Shown here: positions 14,719 through 25,155 of the stretch, one piece after another | Layout of the letters: each line of letters starts with the position of its first letter | Numbering within the stretch: the stretch's first letter is position 1 | DNA from: Actinophytocola sp036378875 | Lineage (GTDB): Bacteria > Actinomycetota > Actinomycetes > Mycobacteriales > Pseudonocardiaceae | Length of the DNA stretch: 64,000 nt | NCBI RefSeq assembly: GCF_036378875.1 | Contig: NZ_DASUVO010000060.1 | Location: 25,567 to 89,566, forward strand | Direction of reading: 5' to 3' | The notes under the pieces: generated by a model | Databases searched by the model: none | Seen by the model: the letters and a program-made list of their open reading frames with translations, nothing else | What the model was told of the DNA's origin: nothing | Translations under genes and position numbers: made by a program

Positions 14719-17541
14719 GTGCCCGATGCGGAAACTTTGATCTTCATCAACTATCGGAAACTGGATGCAGCTGCCGCTGCCGCGTTCCTTCATGCGGAGC
14801 TTGCGGATCGTTTTGGATCAAGCGCGGTTTTCCTGGATTACGAGTCCATTCCGCTCAGTGCCGAGTTTTCCGCTGTGCTGCTACGTCAGGTGCGTAACAG
14901 CGCAGTATTGCTGGTCGTTATCGGTGATCGCTGGCTGGACGGTAAGATTGGCCGACGTCCGATCGATTCCGCGGACGACTGGGTGCGGCGGGAGATTGCG
15001 GAAGCCTGGGCGCACGATGTCCCAGTGGTGCCCGTTCTGCTGAACGGCGTCAAACTGAACCCAAAACGGTTGCCGGACGAACTCGCTCCGTTGGCCAGAC
15101 TGCAATATTTTGAGATCCGGACCCGGCGTCAACGGTCTGATATCAGACTTCTCGGGGACCGCCTTGTTGAGCAGATTCCTCAACTCAGGTCCCGTTTCTC
15201 CGCCAAGCACATACCTCTCGTCACGGAGTACCGGCACCCCATCGCGCTCGGAGTGCATCGCGCCATGGAACACGGCACCGACATGCCCCCACCATACATC
15301 CCACGGGACGTCGACCAAACAATTCGCGACGCACTTCGCGCGCGCAAGCACGTTCTTCTCATCGGTGACTCGACGGCTGGCAAATCGCGTACCGCTTACG
15401 AAATGATGCAGACCGAGTTGACCGGTCACCGGCTCATCGCGCCGGACGACGCGGAAGAACTGGTCTCGGCGTTGAGTTCCCTGACGAGTGAGGAACCGCA
15501 CGTCCTGTGGCTCGATGACTTGCACAGGCACCTGACCGCCGGCGGGCTGACACCGAGCGTCATCAGGAGGCTGCCCAAGTCGGTAGTCATGATCGCGACG
15601 ATCGGGGCGCAACACTACGCGCTGTACAATACAAATCTCGAGCGGACGGCGACTGGCGTCCCGGAACGCTGGCGGGAGGTCGTGCAGGCTTCGAAGGCGT
15701 TGGAACTGTTCACCCAGGTACGCATAGAGCGCCGATGGTCGCCGGCCGAACTCGATCTCGCGGCAAGCAACGACGACCCTCGTCTGCGCCGGGCCGCATC
15801 GCTGGGGCAGAACTACGGCGTGGCAGAGTACATGGCCGCAGGACCGCAACTACTGCAGAAATGGCGCGCTGGTTGGTCTCCTGGCGGGAACCCGCGTGGC
15901 GCGGCCTTGGTCGCCGGGGCGGTTGACGCATATCGCGCGGGAATGCGGACACCGCTGTCGCGCGACGATTTGGTCGGTGTTCACGACACCTATCTCGACG
16001 CTCTGGGTGGCGCGCAACTCCACCCGGAGGCAATCGACGAAGCCCTGGCGTGGGCCACGAACCTCGAGTACGGCGCTACCAGTCTACTGATCAACGGCGG
16101 CGACGACACCTACTACCCGTTCGACTACGTCGTGGAGGCCGTTGGTCGTGACGGTACCTCGATACCGAGTGCCACATGGGAGTTCGTTCTGGGGCACATG
16201 CGCGACGCCGACTTCATGACGGTGCTCATGAGCACGTTGGCGCACGACGAGTTGAACTACGCCACGCGCGTTTTCGACACGGGCTCGGACGCACCTGGCG
16301 CGACCTACACGATCGAACCCGAAGCGCTAACCGACGACATGACTCGGCTCATGCTCCTCGCCGGAGGTGAGCGAGCACTGTATGTCGGTCTAGATCGGGT
16401 CAGCCAACTGTTGAGCGACGCGAAAGAGGGCACTCCGGAGCGGGAGTACGCGGTTGGCATATATCACCGGGAAAGAGGGGACACCGCCCAGGCGGAGACC
16501 TTTCTGCGGCAGGCGGCGGAGCACGGATACCTCGACGCGATGGCTGACCTCGGGGCGCTGCTGCTCAAAGCGCATCGCGATGACGAAGCAAGCGACTGGC
16601 TGCGGCGAGCAGTCGACGGAGGAAGTCGGGAGGCGCACTGCAACCTGGCCCTGCTGTGCTTGGAACGTGGTGATCTCGCGACCGCCGCGAGGCTGTATGA
16701 CGAGGTCGCCGACATCGTCTCGGCCGCCAGTGCGTTGAACCTTGGCCACCACCTGATGGGCAGCGGGGAGCACGAGTTGGCGCTGCGGTGGCTGACACAT
16801 GCGTACGACGCCGGCGACGCGTCCGCCGCCGCTTCGCTCGGCGCGCTACACCTGGTCAGAGATCAACCAGAGGAAGCGGAGCGCTGGTGGCGAGAAGCAT
16901 CGGCGAATGGCGACGTCGCCGCGACCGGTGCCCTCGGAGAGGTGCACGTCTGGCGTGCTGAGTTCGACGAGGCCGAACCACTGCTCCGGCAGGCGGCCGA
17001 GGCAGGACTGGATCGGCCAGCCGGTCTTCTCGGCGTTGTCTACCTCGTGCGGGACAACGACTCCGCGATGGCCGGACACTGGTGGAGAAAGTCGCGGGCC
17101 GAAGAAGATGCCGAGATCAGTCTCGTGATCGGCAATATGCTGTTCGAGAACGGCAGGCTGGAGGACGCGGTGCCCTTCCTGGAGAAGGGCGTCGAGGCCG
17201 ACGGTGGTGGGGCGGCCTACGACCTCGGACAGCTGTACAAGCAGCGAAACGATATGGAGAAGGCCGTCTTCTGGGCGCGCCGCTCCGCCGACGAAGGATA
17301 TGAGCACGGGCCGGTGCAACTCGGGGGCATGCTGATGGAACTGCGGCGGTACGCCGAGGCGAAGGAGGCGTTGTTGCCCGCACACGAGGCGGGCGATCAC
17401 CGGGCTACTCACAACCTGGGTGTCGTCAGCCTCTATGAAGGACACCGGGACGCCGCGATCCGCTACTTCACCGCGGCGAGCCAAGCCGGTGTCCCAGAAG
17501 CGACGGCCGCACTCGCTACATTTAGAGAAGAAAAGTCATGA
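14719..17541 (+). CDS. TIR domain - P-loop ATPase - Sel1/TPR-like repeat protein
   Basis: A 940-residue protein. Residues 5-155 form a TIR-like domain ('IFINYRK', 'VFLDYESIPLSAEF', 'SAVLLVVIGDRWL', 'DDWVRREIAEAW'; Glu92 is the candidate NADase glutamate). Residues about 195-420 are a P-loop domain with Walker A 'GDSTAGKS' (216-223) and Walker B 'HVLWLDD' (261-267). Residues about 555-935 are many 33-36 residue helical repeats of Sel1/TPR type ('LRQAAEHGYLDAMADLG' and relatives). TIR-NTPase-repeat proteins are sensor-effectors in bacterial immunity, where the repeats sense and TIR depletes NAD+. Start is GTG 14719; the GGAGG at 14695 is rather distant, and TTG 14737 is an alternative. It stands alone with intergenic space on both sides. 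Confidence 0.8.
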   Translation: MPDAETLIFINYRKLDAAAAAAFLHAELADRFGSSAVFLDYESIPLSAEFSAVLLRQVRNSAVLLVVIGDRWLDGKIGRRPIDSADDWVRREIAEAWAHDVPVVPVLLNGVKLNPKRLPDELAPLARLQYFEIRTRRQRSDIRLLGDRLVEQIPQLRSRFSAKHIPLVTEYRHPIALGVHRAMEHGTDMPPPYIPRDVDQTIRDALRARKHVLLIGDSTAGKSRTAYEMMQTELTGHRLIAPDDAEELVSALSSLTSEEPHVLWLDDLHRHLTAGGLTPSVIRRLPKSVVMIATIGAQHYALYNTNLERTATGVPERWREVVQASKALELFTQVRIERRWSPAELDLAASNDDPRLRRAASLGQNYGVAEYMAAGPQLLQKWRAGWSPGGNPRGAALVAGAVDAYRAGMRTPLSRDDLVGVHDTYLDALGGAQLHPEAIDEALAWATNLEYGATSLLINGGDDTYYPFDYVVEAVGRDGTSIPSATWEFVLGHMRDADFMTVLMSTLAHDELNYATRVFDTGSDAPGATYTIEPEALTDDMTRLMLLAGGERALYVGLDRVSQLLSDAKEGTPEREYAVGIYHRERGDTAQAETFLRQAAEHGYLDAMADLGALLLKAHRDDEASDWLRRAVDGGSREAHCNLALLCLERGDLATAARLYDEVADIVSAASALNLGHHLMGSGEHELALRWLTHAYDAGDASAAASLGALHLVRDQPEEAERWWREASANGDVAATGALGEVHVWRAEFDEAEPLLRQAAEAGLDRPAGLLGVVYLVRDNDSAMAGHWWRKSRAEEDAEISLVIGNMLFENGRLEDAVPFLEKGVEADGGGAAYDLGQLYKQRNDMEKAVFWARRSADEGYEHGPVQLGGMLMELRRYAEAKEALLPAHEAGDHRATHNLGVVSLYEGHRDAAIRYFTAASQAGVPEATAALATFREEKS

Positions 17542-17951
17542 TGCGTGCGTAAATCTGATAGCTCGCTACAGCCGGCGGGGACCAAGCCCTACGAGTCTGG
17601 TCAACTCGCCTATCCGCGTAAATCAGTCAGAGCATCAAAGATGACGTGACGTCATCTTTGATGCTCGTAATACAGAATATAACGGCCTCCTGACCCGTAT
17701 CACGCAACTGCAGAGGTGCCAAGAACACATTCGCACCCATCCCACAAGAAATCGAAACAAGACGAGCATCTCACATCCATCGACCGCCGCCGCACGACAA
17801 AGTCGTTTCAATCACAGACGAGCTGCGGACGACCCAAACTTCGACCTAGCACGCTATGTCACCCTTCGTAGCCAGCCTACCAAGTAGGCCTACCATGCAT
17901 GGAATTCACTCCGGCGACCGGCATGCCACGGATCCATACCACAGAAGATCA
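17542..17951. other. Intergenic region after the TIR gene
   Basis: Lower GC than its surroundings and without genes. Apart from the 17 bp palindrome at 17631-17665 I see no further structure until the hairpin at 17952. Confidence 0.4.
17631..17665. repeat. Perfect 17-bp inverted repeat with 1-bp centre
   Basis: The arm AGCATCAAAGATGACGT at 17631-17647 is repeated in exact reverse complement at 17649-17665 around a single G. It lies 90 bp after the TIR gene. There is no T-run, so it is not a standard terminator. It could be a bidirectional terminator, an operator or a recombination site. Confidence 0.6.
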
Positions 17952-17983
17952 ACCAGGCCGCCTCCCGGAGGAAACGGCCTGGT
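17952..17983 (-). terminator. Hairpin downstream of tRNA-Glu
   Basis: ACCAGGCCG (17952-17960) pairs with CGGCCTGGT (17975-17983) around a 14-base loop. Read on the minus strand it follows the tRNA-Glu 3' end by about 10 bases, as expected for a tRNA terminator. The T-run is weak, as usual in actinobacteria. Confidence 0.5.
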
Positions 17984-17992
17984 CAGAATATG

Positions 17993-18065
17993 TAGCCCCG
18001 ACGGGATTTGAACCCGCGCTACCGCCTTGAGAGGGCGGCGTCCTAGGCCGCTAGACGACGGGGCC
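17993..18065 (-). tRNA. tRNA-Glu (anticodon CTC)
   Basis: A 73-base cloverleaf on the minus strand. The acceptor pairs GGCCCCG with CGGGGCT (G1-U72 wobble); the D-arm reads GTCTAGCGGCCTAGGAC; the anticodon stem CCGCC/GGCGG encloses loop CTCTCAA with anticodon CTC; the T-loop is TTCAAAT. Its 3' end faces the accessory island, and a partial copy of that 3' half lies at 7261-7300. CCA is not encoded. It sits close to gltX and tRNA-Gln. Confidence 0.93.
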
Positions 18066-18109
18066 GCGACCAGAGAGAACCTTATCAGAAGCCGATTTGG
18101 CTCTCTCTG

Positions 18110-18181
18110 CTGGGGTACCAGGACTCGAACCTAGACTAACTGAACCAGAATCAGTCGTGCTGCCAATTACACCATACCCCA
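18110..18181 (-). tRNA. tRNA-Gln (anticodon CTG)
   Basis: A 72-base cloverleaf on the minus strand. The acceptor TGGGGTA pairs with TACCCCA, discriminator G. The anticodon stem ACTGA/TCAGT encloses loop TTCTGGT with anticodon CTG. The U1-A72 first pair is typical of tRNA-Gln. It is 44 bases upstream of tRNA-Glu on the same strand and probably co-transcribed with it. Confidence 0.93.
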
Positions 18182-18234
18182 TTGCTACTGCTTCAGCTGA
18201 TCAGCGACCCGCTCCAGCAGCACCGGAGAAGATG

Positions 18235-19053
18235 TTAGACCACGCCCTCCCGGAGGCGGAAATCGGCCCCGGCTGTTGCTCGTAGCGGCGGGGTCCGGTA
18301 CTCGCTCACGAGCAGTTCTGGCAGGTCAGCGAGGGTTTCGATGGTCTGGATGCCGGGTTCGGCCACTCTCGCGGGCCGTTGGCGGGCCAGCCACACGCCG
18401 TGCAGGCCCGCGTCGCGGGCGCCGATGGCGTCGGTGTCCAGGAGGTCGCCCACGTGCATGGCCTCGGCCGGGGACACGCCCATGTGGGCGCAGGCTGTGT
18501 GGAAGATCACCGGGTCCGGCTTGGCGGCACCCAGCTCGCCGGCTATGACCAGTGTGTCGAAGAAGCGGGCGATGCCGAGGCCGGCCAGTTTGGCCCGCTG
18601 GTGGCGGCCTGAGGCGTTCGTCACGGCGGCGAGTTTGAAGCCCGCCGCCCGTAGCCAGTCCAGGCATGGGAGGGCGTCGGTGAACAGGCGCCATGTCGTG
18701 TGTAACTGGGTGCGACGACGTTCCTCGAGTTCGGCGACGACATCATCGTCGAGGAGGGCGCCCAGGTCGGCGAAGAAGGCCTTCGTGCGGGCCCTGTGCA
18801 TCGCGTCGTAGGACAGTTCGCCGGACACCACGCGGGCCACGTGCTCGTCGGTGGTCCGCTGCCAGCGGGACCACATGTCGTCACGGCCGATCAGGTCGCA
18901 CAGTGCCCGTCGGGCGGAGCTGGTGAAGTCGACGAGCGTGTCATCGATGTCAAGGCAGACCGCCCGGATCCGGGGTGGCTGGTGCCCTGCCGCCAACCCG
19001 GTCGAGCAGGATCGGTCGGAGGCAGCTGGAAACGGCACGAGCCCAAAGGTCAT
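18235..19053 (-). CDS. HAD-superfamily hydrolase
   Basis: A 272-residue HAD phosphatase with motif I 'DIDDTLVDF' (nucleophile Asp35, Asp37), motif II 'VTNASG', motif III lysine in 'AAKPDP' and motif IV 'GDLLDTD'. The helical cap between motif I and II places it with subfamily I enzymes such as phosphoglycolate-phosphatase-like or noncanonical nucleotidases. Substrate cannot be told. The approximately 30-residue extension before motif I suggests the true start may be internal. It lies between the tRNA pair and gltX on the same strand. Confidence 0.85.
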   Translation of the reverse strand: MTFGLVPFPAASDRSCSTGLAAGHQPPRIRAVCLDIDDTLVDFTSSARRALCDLIGRDDMWSRWQRTTDEHVARVVSGELSYDAMHRARTKAFFADLGALLDDDVVAELEERRRTQLHTTWRLFTDALPCLDWLRAAGFKLAAVTNASGRHQRAKLAGLGIARFFDTLVIAGELGAAKPDPVIFHTACAHMGVSPAEAMHVGDLLDTDAIGARDAGLHGVWLARQRPARVAEPGIQTIETLADLPELLVSEYRTPPLRATAGADFRLREGVV

Positions 19054-19196
19054 CAGCAGAGATTAGGCCGCCTGGGGCACCTTCCGATTCGGCTATAGAG
19101 GTGATTGTGGGCCCTCTGACACGATTAAGTAGGCACCCTTCGCGAAGTAGCCGATTACACTCTATCGGTCCTCGCGAGCGCAGCGTTACGGGTCTG

Positions 19197-20666
19197 TCAG
19201 GATCGTGATGCACGCAATCTGGACAACGTGCGGTCGCGGCCCAGCAGCTCCAGCGACTCGTACAACGGCGGCGACACGGTCCGCCCGGTCGTGGCGACAC
19301 GCACCGGGCCGAACGCCTTCCTCGGCTTGAGCGCCAGCCCGTCGATCAGCGCGACCTTCAGTGCCTCCTCGATGGCGGCCGCCGTCCACTCCCCCACGCC
19401 CTCCAGCGCGGCGATACTCGCGTCCAGCACGGCCGCGTCGAAGTTCTTCGCGGCCGCCTCCGGCTCCGGCGCGAACTCCTCCTCCGGCACGAACAGGAAA
19501 CGCACCATCGTGACGGCGTCGGACAGCACCGTGACGCGCTCCTGCACGAGCGGTGCGATGGCTCGCAATGTGGCCAGCTGCGCGGCGGACGGCTCGTCCG
19601 GCAGGATTTTCGCCGTCACGAGATAGGGCACGACGCGCTCGGTGAAATCGTCCGTGGAAAGCCGGCGGATGTGCTCGGCGTTGATGGCCTCCGCCTTCTT
19701 CAGGTCGAAGCGGGCCGAGTTCGAGTTCACTTTGGACACGTCGAACGCGGCGACCATCTCGTCCATCGTGAAGATGTCGCGGTCGTCGGCGATCGACCAG
19801 CCGAGCAACGCGAGGTAGTTCAGCATGCCCTCGCGGATGAAACCGCGGTCCCGGTGGTGGAACAGGTTGGACTGGGGGTCGCGTTTGGACAGTTTCTTGT
19901 TGCCCTCACCGCGAACCAGCGGCAGGTGCGCGAACTCGGGCGTGAACGTGGTCACGCCGATCCGCTGCAGCGCCTCGTAGAGCGCGATCTGCCGAGGCGT
20001 CGAGGGCAGCAGGTCCTCGCCACGCAGGACGTGCGTGATGCGCATCAGCGCGTCGTCGACCGGGTTGGTGAGCGTGTACAGCGGGGCGCCGTTCCCCCGC
20101 ACCAGCACGGGGTCCGGCACGCTGCCCGGCTTGAACACGATCTCGCCGCGCACCAGGTCGGTGAACGTGATGTCGTGGTCGGGCATCCGCAGGCGCAGCA
20201 CCGGTTCGCGGCCCTCGGCGCGGAACGCGGCCTTCTGCTCGTCGGTCAGCGCGCGGTCGGCGTTGTCGTAGCCGAGCTTCGGGTCCTGGCCGGCCGCGCG
20301 CCGCCGGGCCTCGACCTCCTCCGGCGTGGAGAACGACTCGTACAGCTCGCCAGCGTCGAGGAGCCGGCGCGCGATGTCGGCGTAGACCTCGCCACGCTGG
20401 CTCTGCCGGTACGGCCCGTCCGGGCCGCCGACCTCGGGGCCTTCGTCCCAGTCGAGGTTCAGCCACCGCAGGCCGTCGAGCAGCGCTTGGTAGCTCTCCT
20501 CGCTGTCGCGCGACGCGTCGGTGTCCTCGATGCGGAACACGAGCTTGCCGCCGTGGTGACGGGCGAAGGCCCAGTTGAACAGGACGGTGCGGATCAGGCC
20601 AACGTGCGGCGTGCCCGTGGGCGACGGGCTGAACCGGGCGCGGACCTCGGCAGATGCAGTAGTCAT
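19197..20666 (-). CDS. gltX: Glutamyl-tRNA synthetase
   Basis: A 489-residue class I aminoacyl-tRNA synthetase. It has the HIGH-type signature in 'SPSPTGTPHVGL' (residues 13-24), the 'FRIEDTD' block at about 44-50 and the KMSKS-equivalent 'KKLSKR' (257-262), then the helical anticodon-binding domain. It charges tRNA-Glu with glutamate; in actinobacteria it normally also mischarges tRNA-Gln for the GatCAB route. Both tRNAs lie about 1 kb downstream on the same strand. Length is normal. Confidence 0.97.
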   Translation of the reverse strand: MTTASAEVRARFSPSPTGTPHVGLIRTVLFNWAFARHHGGKLVFRIEDTDASRDSEESYQALLDGLRWLNLDWDEGPEVGGPDGPYRQSQRGEVYADIARRLLDAGELYESFSTPEEVEARRRAAGQDPKLGYDNADRALTDEQKAAFRAEGREPVLRLRMPDHDITFTDLVRGEIVFKPGSVPDPVLVRGNGAPLYTLTNPVDDALMRITHVLRGEDLLPSTPRQIALYEALQRIGVTTFTPEFAHLPLVRGEGNKKLSKRDPQSNLFHHRDRGFIREGMLNYLALLGWSIADDRDIFTMDEMVAAFDVSKVNSNSARFDLKKAEAINAEHIRRLSTDDFTERVVPYLVTAKILPDEPSAAQLATLRAIAPLVQERVTVLSDAVTMVRFLFVPEEEFAPEPEAAAKNFDAAVLDASIAALEGVGEWTAAAIEEALKVALIDGLALKPRKAFGPVRVATTGRTVSPPLYESLELLGRDRTLSRLRASRS

Positions 20667-20722
20667 GGCCCGATCAGGGTATCCGGCTTGACTCTCCCTC
20701 CCGGCGGGTGCATGCTGAAGTT

Positions 20723-20740
20723 ATTCAACAAGAATTGAAT
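20723..20740. promoter_or_regulatory. Dyad ATTCAA-N6-TTGAAT
   Basis: A perfect 6+6 inverted repeat in the 90 bp between gltX and the divergent flavin monooxygenase, just upstream of the GGAGGGG ribosome-binding site. It looks like a MarR- or TetR-type operator. No regulator gene is adjacent. Confidence 0.4.
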
Positions 20741-20756
20741 TTGACTGGAGGGGATC

Positions 20757-21989
20757 ATGGCTGAGCGGACCACGTGTGTCGTCGTCGGTGGCGGTCCTGC
20801 GGGGATGGTGCTGGGGCTTCTGTTGGCACGTGCCGGTGTCGAGGTGACCGTGCTGGAGAAGCACGCCGACTTCCTGCGGGACTTCCGGGGCGACACCGTG
20901 CACCCCACGACGCTCGACCTGCTCGACGAGCTGGGGCTGGGGGAAGCGTTCGCGAAGCTGCCGCAGAACCGGGTGCAACGGGTTCAGCTGCCCACGACGG
21001 AAGGCATGGTGCAGTTCGGCGACTTCACGCAGCTCAAGGGCCCGCACAACTACATCGCGATGGTGCCGCAGTGGGACCTGCTCGACCTGCTCGCCGACGC
21101 GGCGAAGCAGGAGTCGACGTTCACGCTGCGGATGGAGACCGAGGCCGTCGACCTGGTGCGAGAGCACGGCCGGGTGGTCGGCGTGGCATACCGCACCGCG
21201 GGCGGTGAGACCGGCGAGATCCGTGCGGACCTGACGGTCGCCGCCGACGGCCGCCGCTCGGTGCTGCGCTCCGCGGCGGCCCTGCGGATCAGGGACTTCC
21301 CGACACCGCTCGACGTGTGGTGGTTCCGGTTGCCGCGCAAGGAGGACGACCCGGAGGGCGGGATCGGCGTGATGAGCCGCTCGCGTGCCGTGGTCATGCT
21401 GGACCGCGGCGACTACTGGCAGACCGCGACGCTGATCCGCAAGGGCAGCGACGCCGAGCAGCGCAGGCAGCCGGTGTCCGAGATGGTCGCGAGCATCGCC
21501 GAGGTCGCGCCGTGGCTCTCCGACCGGGTCGACGCGGTGAGGACATGGGACGACGTGAAGCTGCTCGACGTCCGCCTCGACCGGCTGAACCGCTGGTACC
21601 AGGAGGGGCTGCTGTGCATCGGCGACGCGGCGCACGCGATGTCACCCGTCGGTGGCGTCGGTATCAACCTCGCGGTGCAGGACGCGGTGGCAGCGGCGAC
21701 GCTGCTCGCGACGCCGCTGCGAAAGGGCACGGTCACGACCCGGGACCTGGCGAAAGTGCAGCGGCGCCGGTGGCTGCCGACGGTGGTCGTCCAGAGCGCA
21801 CAACGGTTCCTGCACGCGCGGGTGCTTGGCCCCGCCCTGTCCGGCGAGATCGAGATCGTGCGCGCGTCGGGGAAGCTGCCGCTGCCGGTGCGGATCATGA
21901 AGCGGTTCCCGTGGTTCCGCCGGATCCCGGCCTATGTGGTCGGGCGCGGCATCCGCCCGGAGCACGCCCCGGCGTTCGCCCGGCGGTGA
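20757..21989 (+). CDS. FAD-dependent monooxygenase (UbiH/PHBH-like)
   Basis: A 410-residue flavoprotein hydroxylase. The N-terminal dinucleotide-binding motif is 'VVVGGGPAGMVLGLLLARAG' (GxGxxG at 11-16), and the second FAD motif 'GDAAHAMSPVGGVGINLA' is at about 288-305. It lacks the thioredoxin-like C-terminal domain of PheA-type enzymes. The family uses NAD(P)H and O2 to hydroxylate aromatic or polyketide-like substrates; the substrate here is unknown. Start ATG 20757 follows GGAGGGG. It is divergent from gltX, with a dyad operator between them, and convergent with sdaA. Confidence 0.9.
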   Translation: MAERTTCVVVGGGPAGMVLGLLLARAGVEVTVLEKHADFLRDFRGDTVHPTTLDLLDELGLGEAFAKLPQNRVQRVQLPTTEGMVQFGDFTQLKGPHNYIAMVPQWDLLDLLADAAKQESTFTLRMETEAVDLVREHGRVVGVAYRTAGGETGEIRADLTVAADGRRSVLRSAAALRIRDFPTPLDVWWFRLPRKEDDPEGGIGVMSRSRAVVMLDRGDYWQTATLIRKGSDAEQRRQPVSEMVASIAEVAPWLSDRVDAVRTWDDVKLLDVRLDRLNRWYQEGLLCIGDAAHAMSPVGGVGINLAVQDAVAAATLLATPLRKGTVTTRDLAKVQRRRWLPTVVVQSAQRFLHARVLGPALSGEIEIVRASGKLPLPVRIMKRFPWFRRIPAYVVGRGIRPEHAPAFARR

Positions 21990-22007
21990 ACGCCGGCGGC
22001 CTCGCGG

Positions 22008-23378
<1,371 letters not shown>

Positions 23379-23566
23379 CGAACCTCCGTGCCGCCGCCCC
23401 TACTCGCCATCGTAGGTCGCCGCGGGCGATCGGTGTGACAGCCGGACCGACCGGCCGCCGTGGACGGTCCGGCCGGCCCGCCCCCGACCTCGCTCCCCTG
23501 TCGTACCGCTCCGGGCTACGACCGGCAACTCAACAGCTCTTGGTAACGGACGGTGAGCGCCACGCG

Positions 23567-24111
23567 ATGCGAGATACAACGACCGGAACAATCCGCGGGG
23601 TTTCGGGAAAGGCGACGCGCCACGCGTTGCGAGAACTCATCCGCTTTTCGAGAAAGCCGAAACCCATCATGGATCGAATGACGCTCCTCCGCGTCGCCGT
23701 GCCCGGCGGTCTGCTTCTCCTCGGACTCGGCATCGGAGCCGTGAGCACCTACTTCGCCAAGGCGACCGAAGTAGGGACCCCGTGGCGGCTCCTGTGCACA
23801 CGATCACGGAGACGGTCGAGAAAACCTTCACCGAGACCGCACCCGCGCCGCCGCCGGTGACGGTCACGCAAGGGCCTCCGCCGCCGGCGGCACAGTTCGG
23901 CGACGGTCCTTACCTGGTCGGCACCGACATCACTCCGGGTGAATACAAATCGGACGGACCCGGGCCCGGCGGGATGTGTTACTGGGCCCGTCTGAGCGAC
24001 AGCGCCGGCAACGACATCATCGCGAACAACCTCACTGAGGGGCCGACTCGGCTGACCGCTGTGGCGGGTGAGTACCTCGAGGTAAGCGGGTGCACGTTCG
24101 CGACCACATGA
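23567..24111 (+). pseudogene. Membrane-anchored secreted-type protein, frameshifted
   Basis: The first frame, from ATG 23567 (or ATG 23669), gives a basic N-terminus and a membrane anchor 'LRVAVPGGLLLLGLGIGAV'. At 'KATEVGT' the coding signal moves to the frame beginning at GTG 23782: 'VHTITETVEKTF', then a Pro/Thr-rich linker and a compact domain with 'FGDGPYLVGTDITPGEYKS' and 'GGMCYWARLSD'. The C-terminal domain is typical of secreted actinobacterial proteins that follow a stalk. One missing base in the C-run near 23780 explains the break. Removal of the break gives about 180 residues. Confidence 0.6.
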
Positions 24112-24125
24112 GCCGGCTCCCAGTT

Positions 24126-25034
24126 TCAGGTGAGTGACTCGGCCGCCACCTCGGCCGCCGCCGCGATGGGGGCGCTGTCGTAGTCGGCGCCCTCGACCTC
24201 CTTGGTCGTCATGATCGCGATGACCAGCGGTGTGCCGTCCGGGGTCCAGGTGATCGCCACGTCGTTGGCCGAGCCGTAGTAGCCGCTGCCGGTCTTGTCC
24301 GCGGTCTTCCAGTCCTTCGGCACGCCCGCGCGGATCCGCTCGCCGCCCGTGCGGTTCGCGAGCAGCCACGCGGTCAGCTGTTCCTTCTCCGGCGCCGGCA
24401 GCACGTCACCCAGTACTAGCGACTTGAACGCCTCGCCGATCGCGGTCGGGGTGGTCGTGTCGCGGACGTCGCCGGGGACGGCCGCGCTCATCTCCGGCTC
24501 ATAGCGGTCCAAACGTGTCTTCGTGTCGCCGATGTTCCTGGCGAACGCGGTCAGCGACGCCGGACCGCCCAGTTCCTTCAGCAGCAGGTTGGCCGCGGTG
24601 TTGTCGGACACGGTGATCGTCGCCTCGCTCAGCTCGGCGACCGTCATGCCGGTCGCCACCCTGGCGCTCGTGACCGGCGAGTTCATCACGAGGTCCGCTT
24701 CCGTGTACGTGATCCGCTTGTCGAAGAACCCGGTGCTCAGCGGGTGCTCGTGTAGCAGCGCCGCCACCAGGTAAGCCTTGAACACCGACATCATCGCGAA
24801 CGGCTCGCCGTCCCGATAGGACAGTGTCTGTCCGGTGTCGACATTCAACGCGTACACGCCCAGCCGGATGCCGTGCTGTTTTTCCAGGTCCCGCAACGGA
24901 CCCGGGTCTGCCGGCGTTGCGGACACGGTCGTCGTGGTCGTGGTCGTGCTCGGTGGCGCGGCGGACGTCGGCGCCGCCGAACAGCCAGCGACGAGCGCCA
25001 CGCCGAGCACGGCCGCGAGCAAGGTCTTCCCCAT
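24126..25034 (-). CDS. Class A beta-lactamase-like lipoprotein
   Basis: ATG 25034 follows GGAGG at 6 bases and opens a 302-residue protein with a lipoprotein signal ending 'LVAGCSA'. The serine beta-lactamase motifs are all visible: 'SVFK' (Ser70 and Lys73 by class A numbering), 'SDN' (130-132), 'YEPEMS' (Glu166) and 'KTG' (234-236). At position 170, where most class A enzymes have Asn, Ser is found. It would act outside the membrane, hydrolysing beta-lactams. A second serine-enzyme gene and a LysR regulator lie upstream on the same strand. Confidence 0.88.
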   Translation of the reverse strand: MGKTLLAAVLGVALVAGCSAAPTSAAPPSTTTTTTTVSATPADPGPLRDLEKQHGIRLGVYALNVDTGQTLSYRDGEPFAMMSVFKAYLVAALLHEHPLSTGFFDKRITYTEADLVMNSPVTSARVATGMTVAELSEATITVSDNTAANLLLKELGGPASLTAFARNIGDTKTRLDRYEPEMSAAVPGDVRDTTTPTAIGEAFKSLVLGDVLPAPEKEQLTAWLLANRTGGERIRAGVPKDWKTADKTGSGYYGSANDVAITWTPDGTPLVIAIMTTKEVEGADYDSAPIAAAAEVAAESLT

Positions 25035-25155
25035 GTGGTTCCTCCCTGTGGTGATCACCGATGACGGAAGCACAACCCGCGCGGCGCACGCCAATACAGC
25101 CACCACGGAAGGCCGATATCCGTTTCGAATCACCGCAGGTCAGCGCAGCCGGTTC

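Noticed and set aside
19671..20738. Long open frame opposite gltX
   Set aside because: It is the antisense shadow of a well-supported essential gene in GC-rich DNA.
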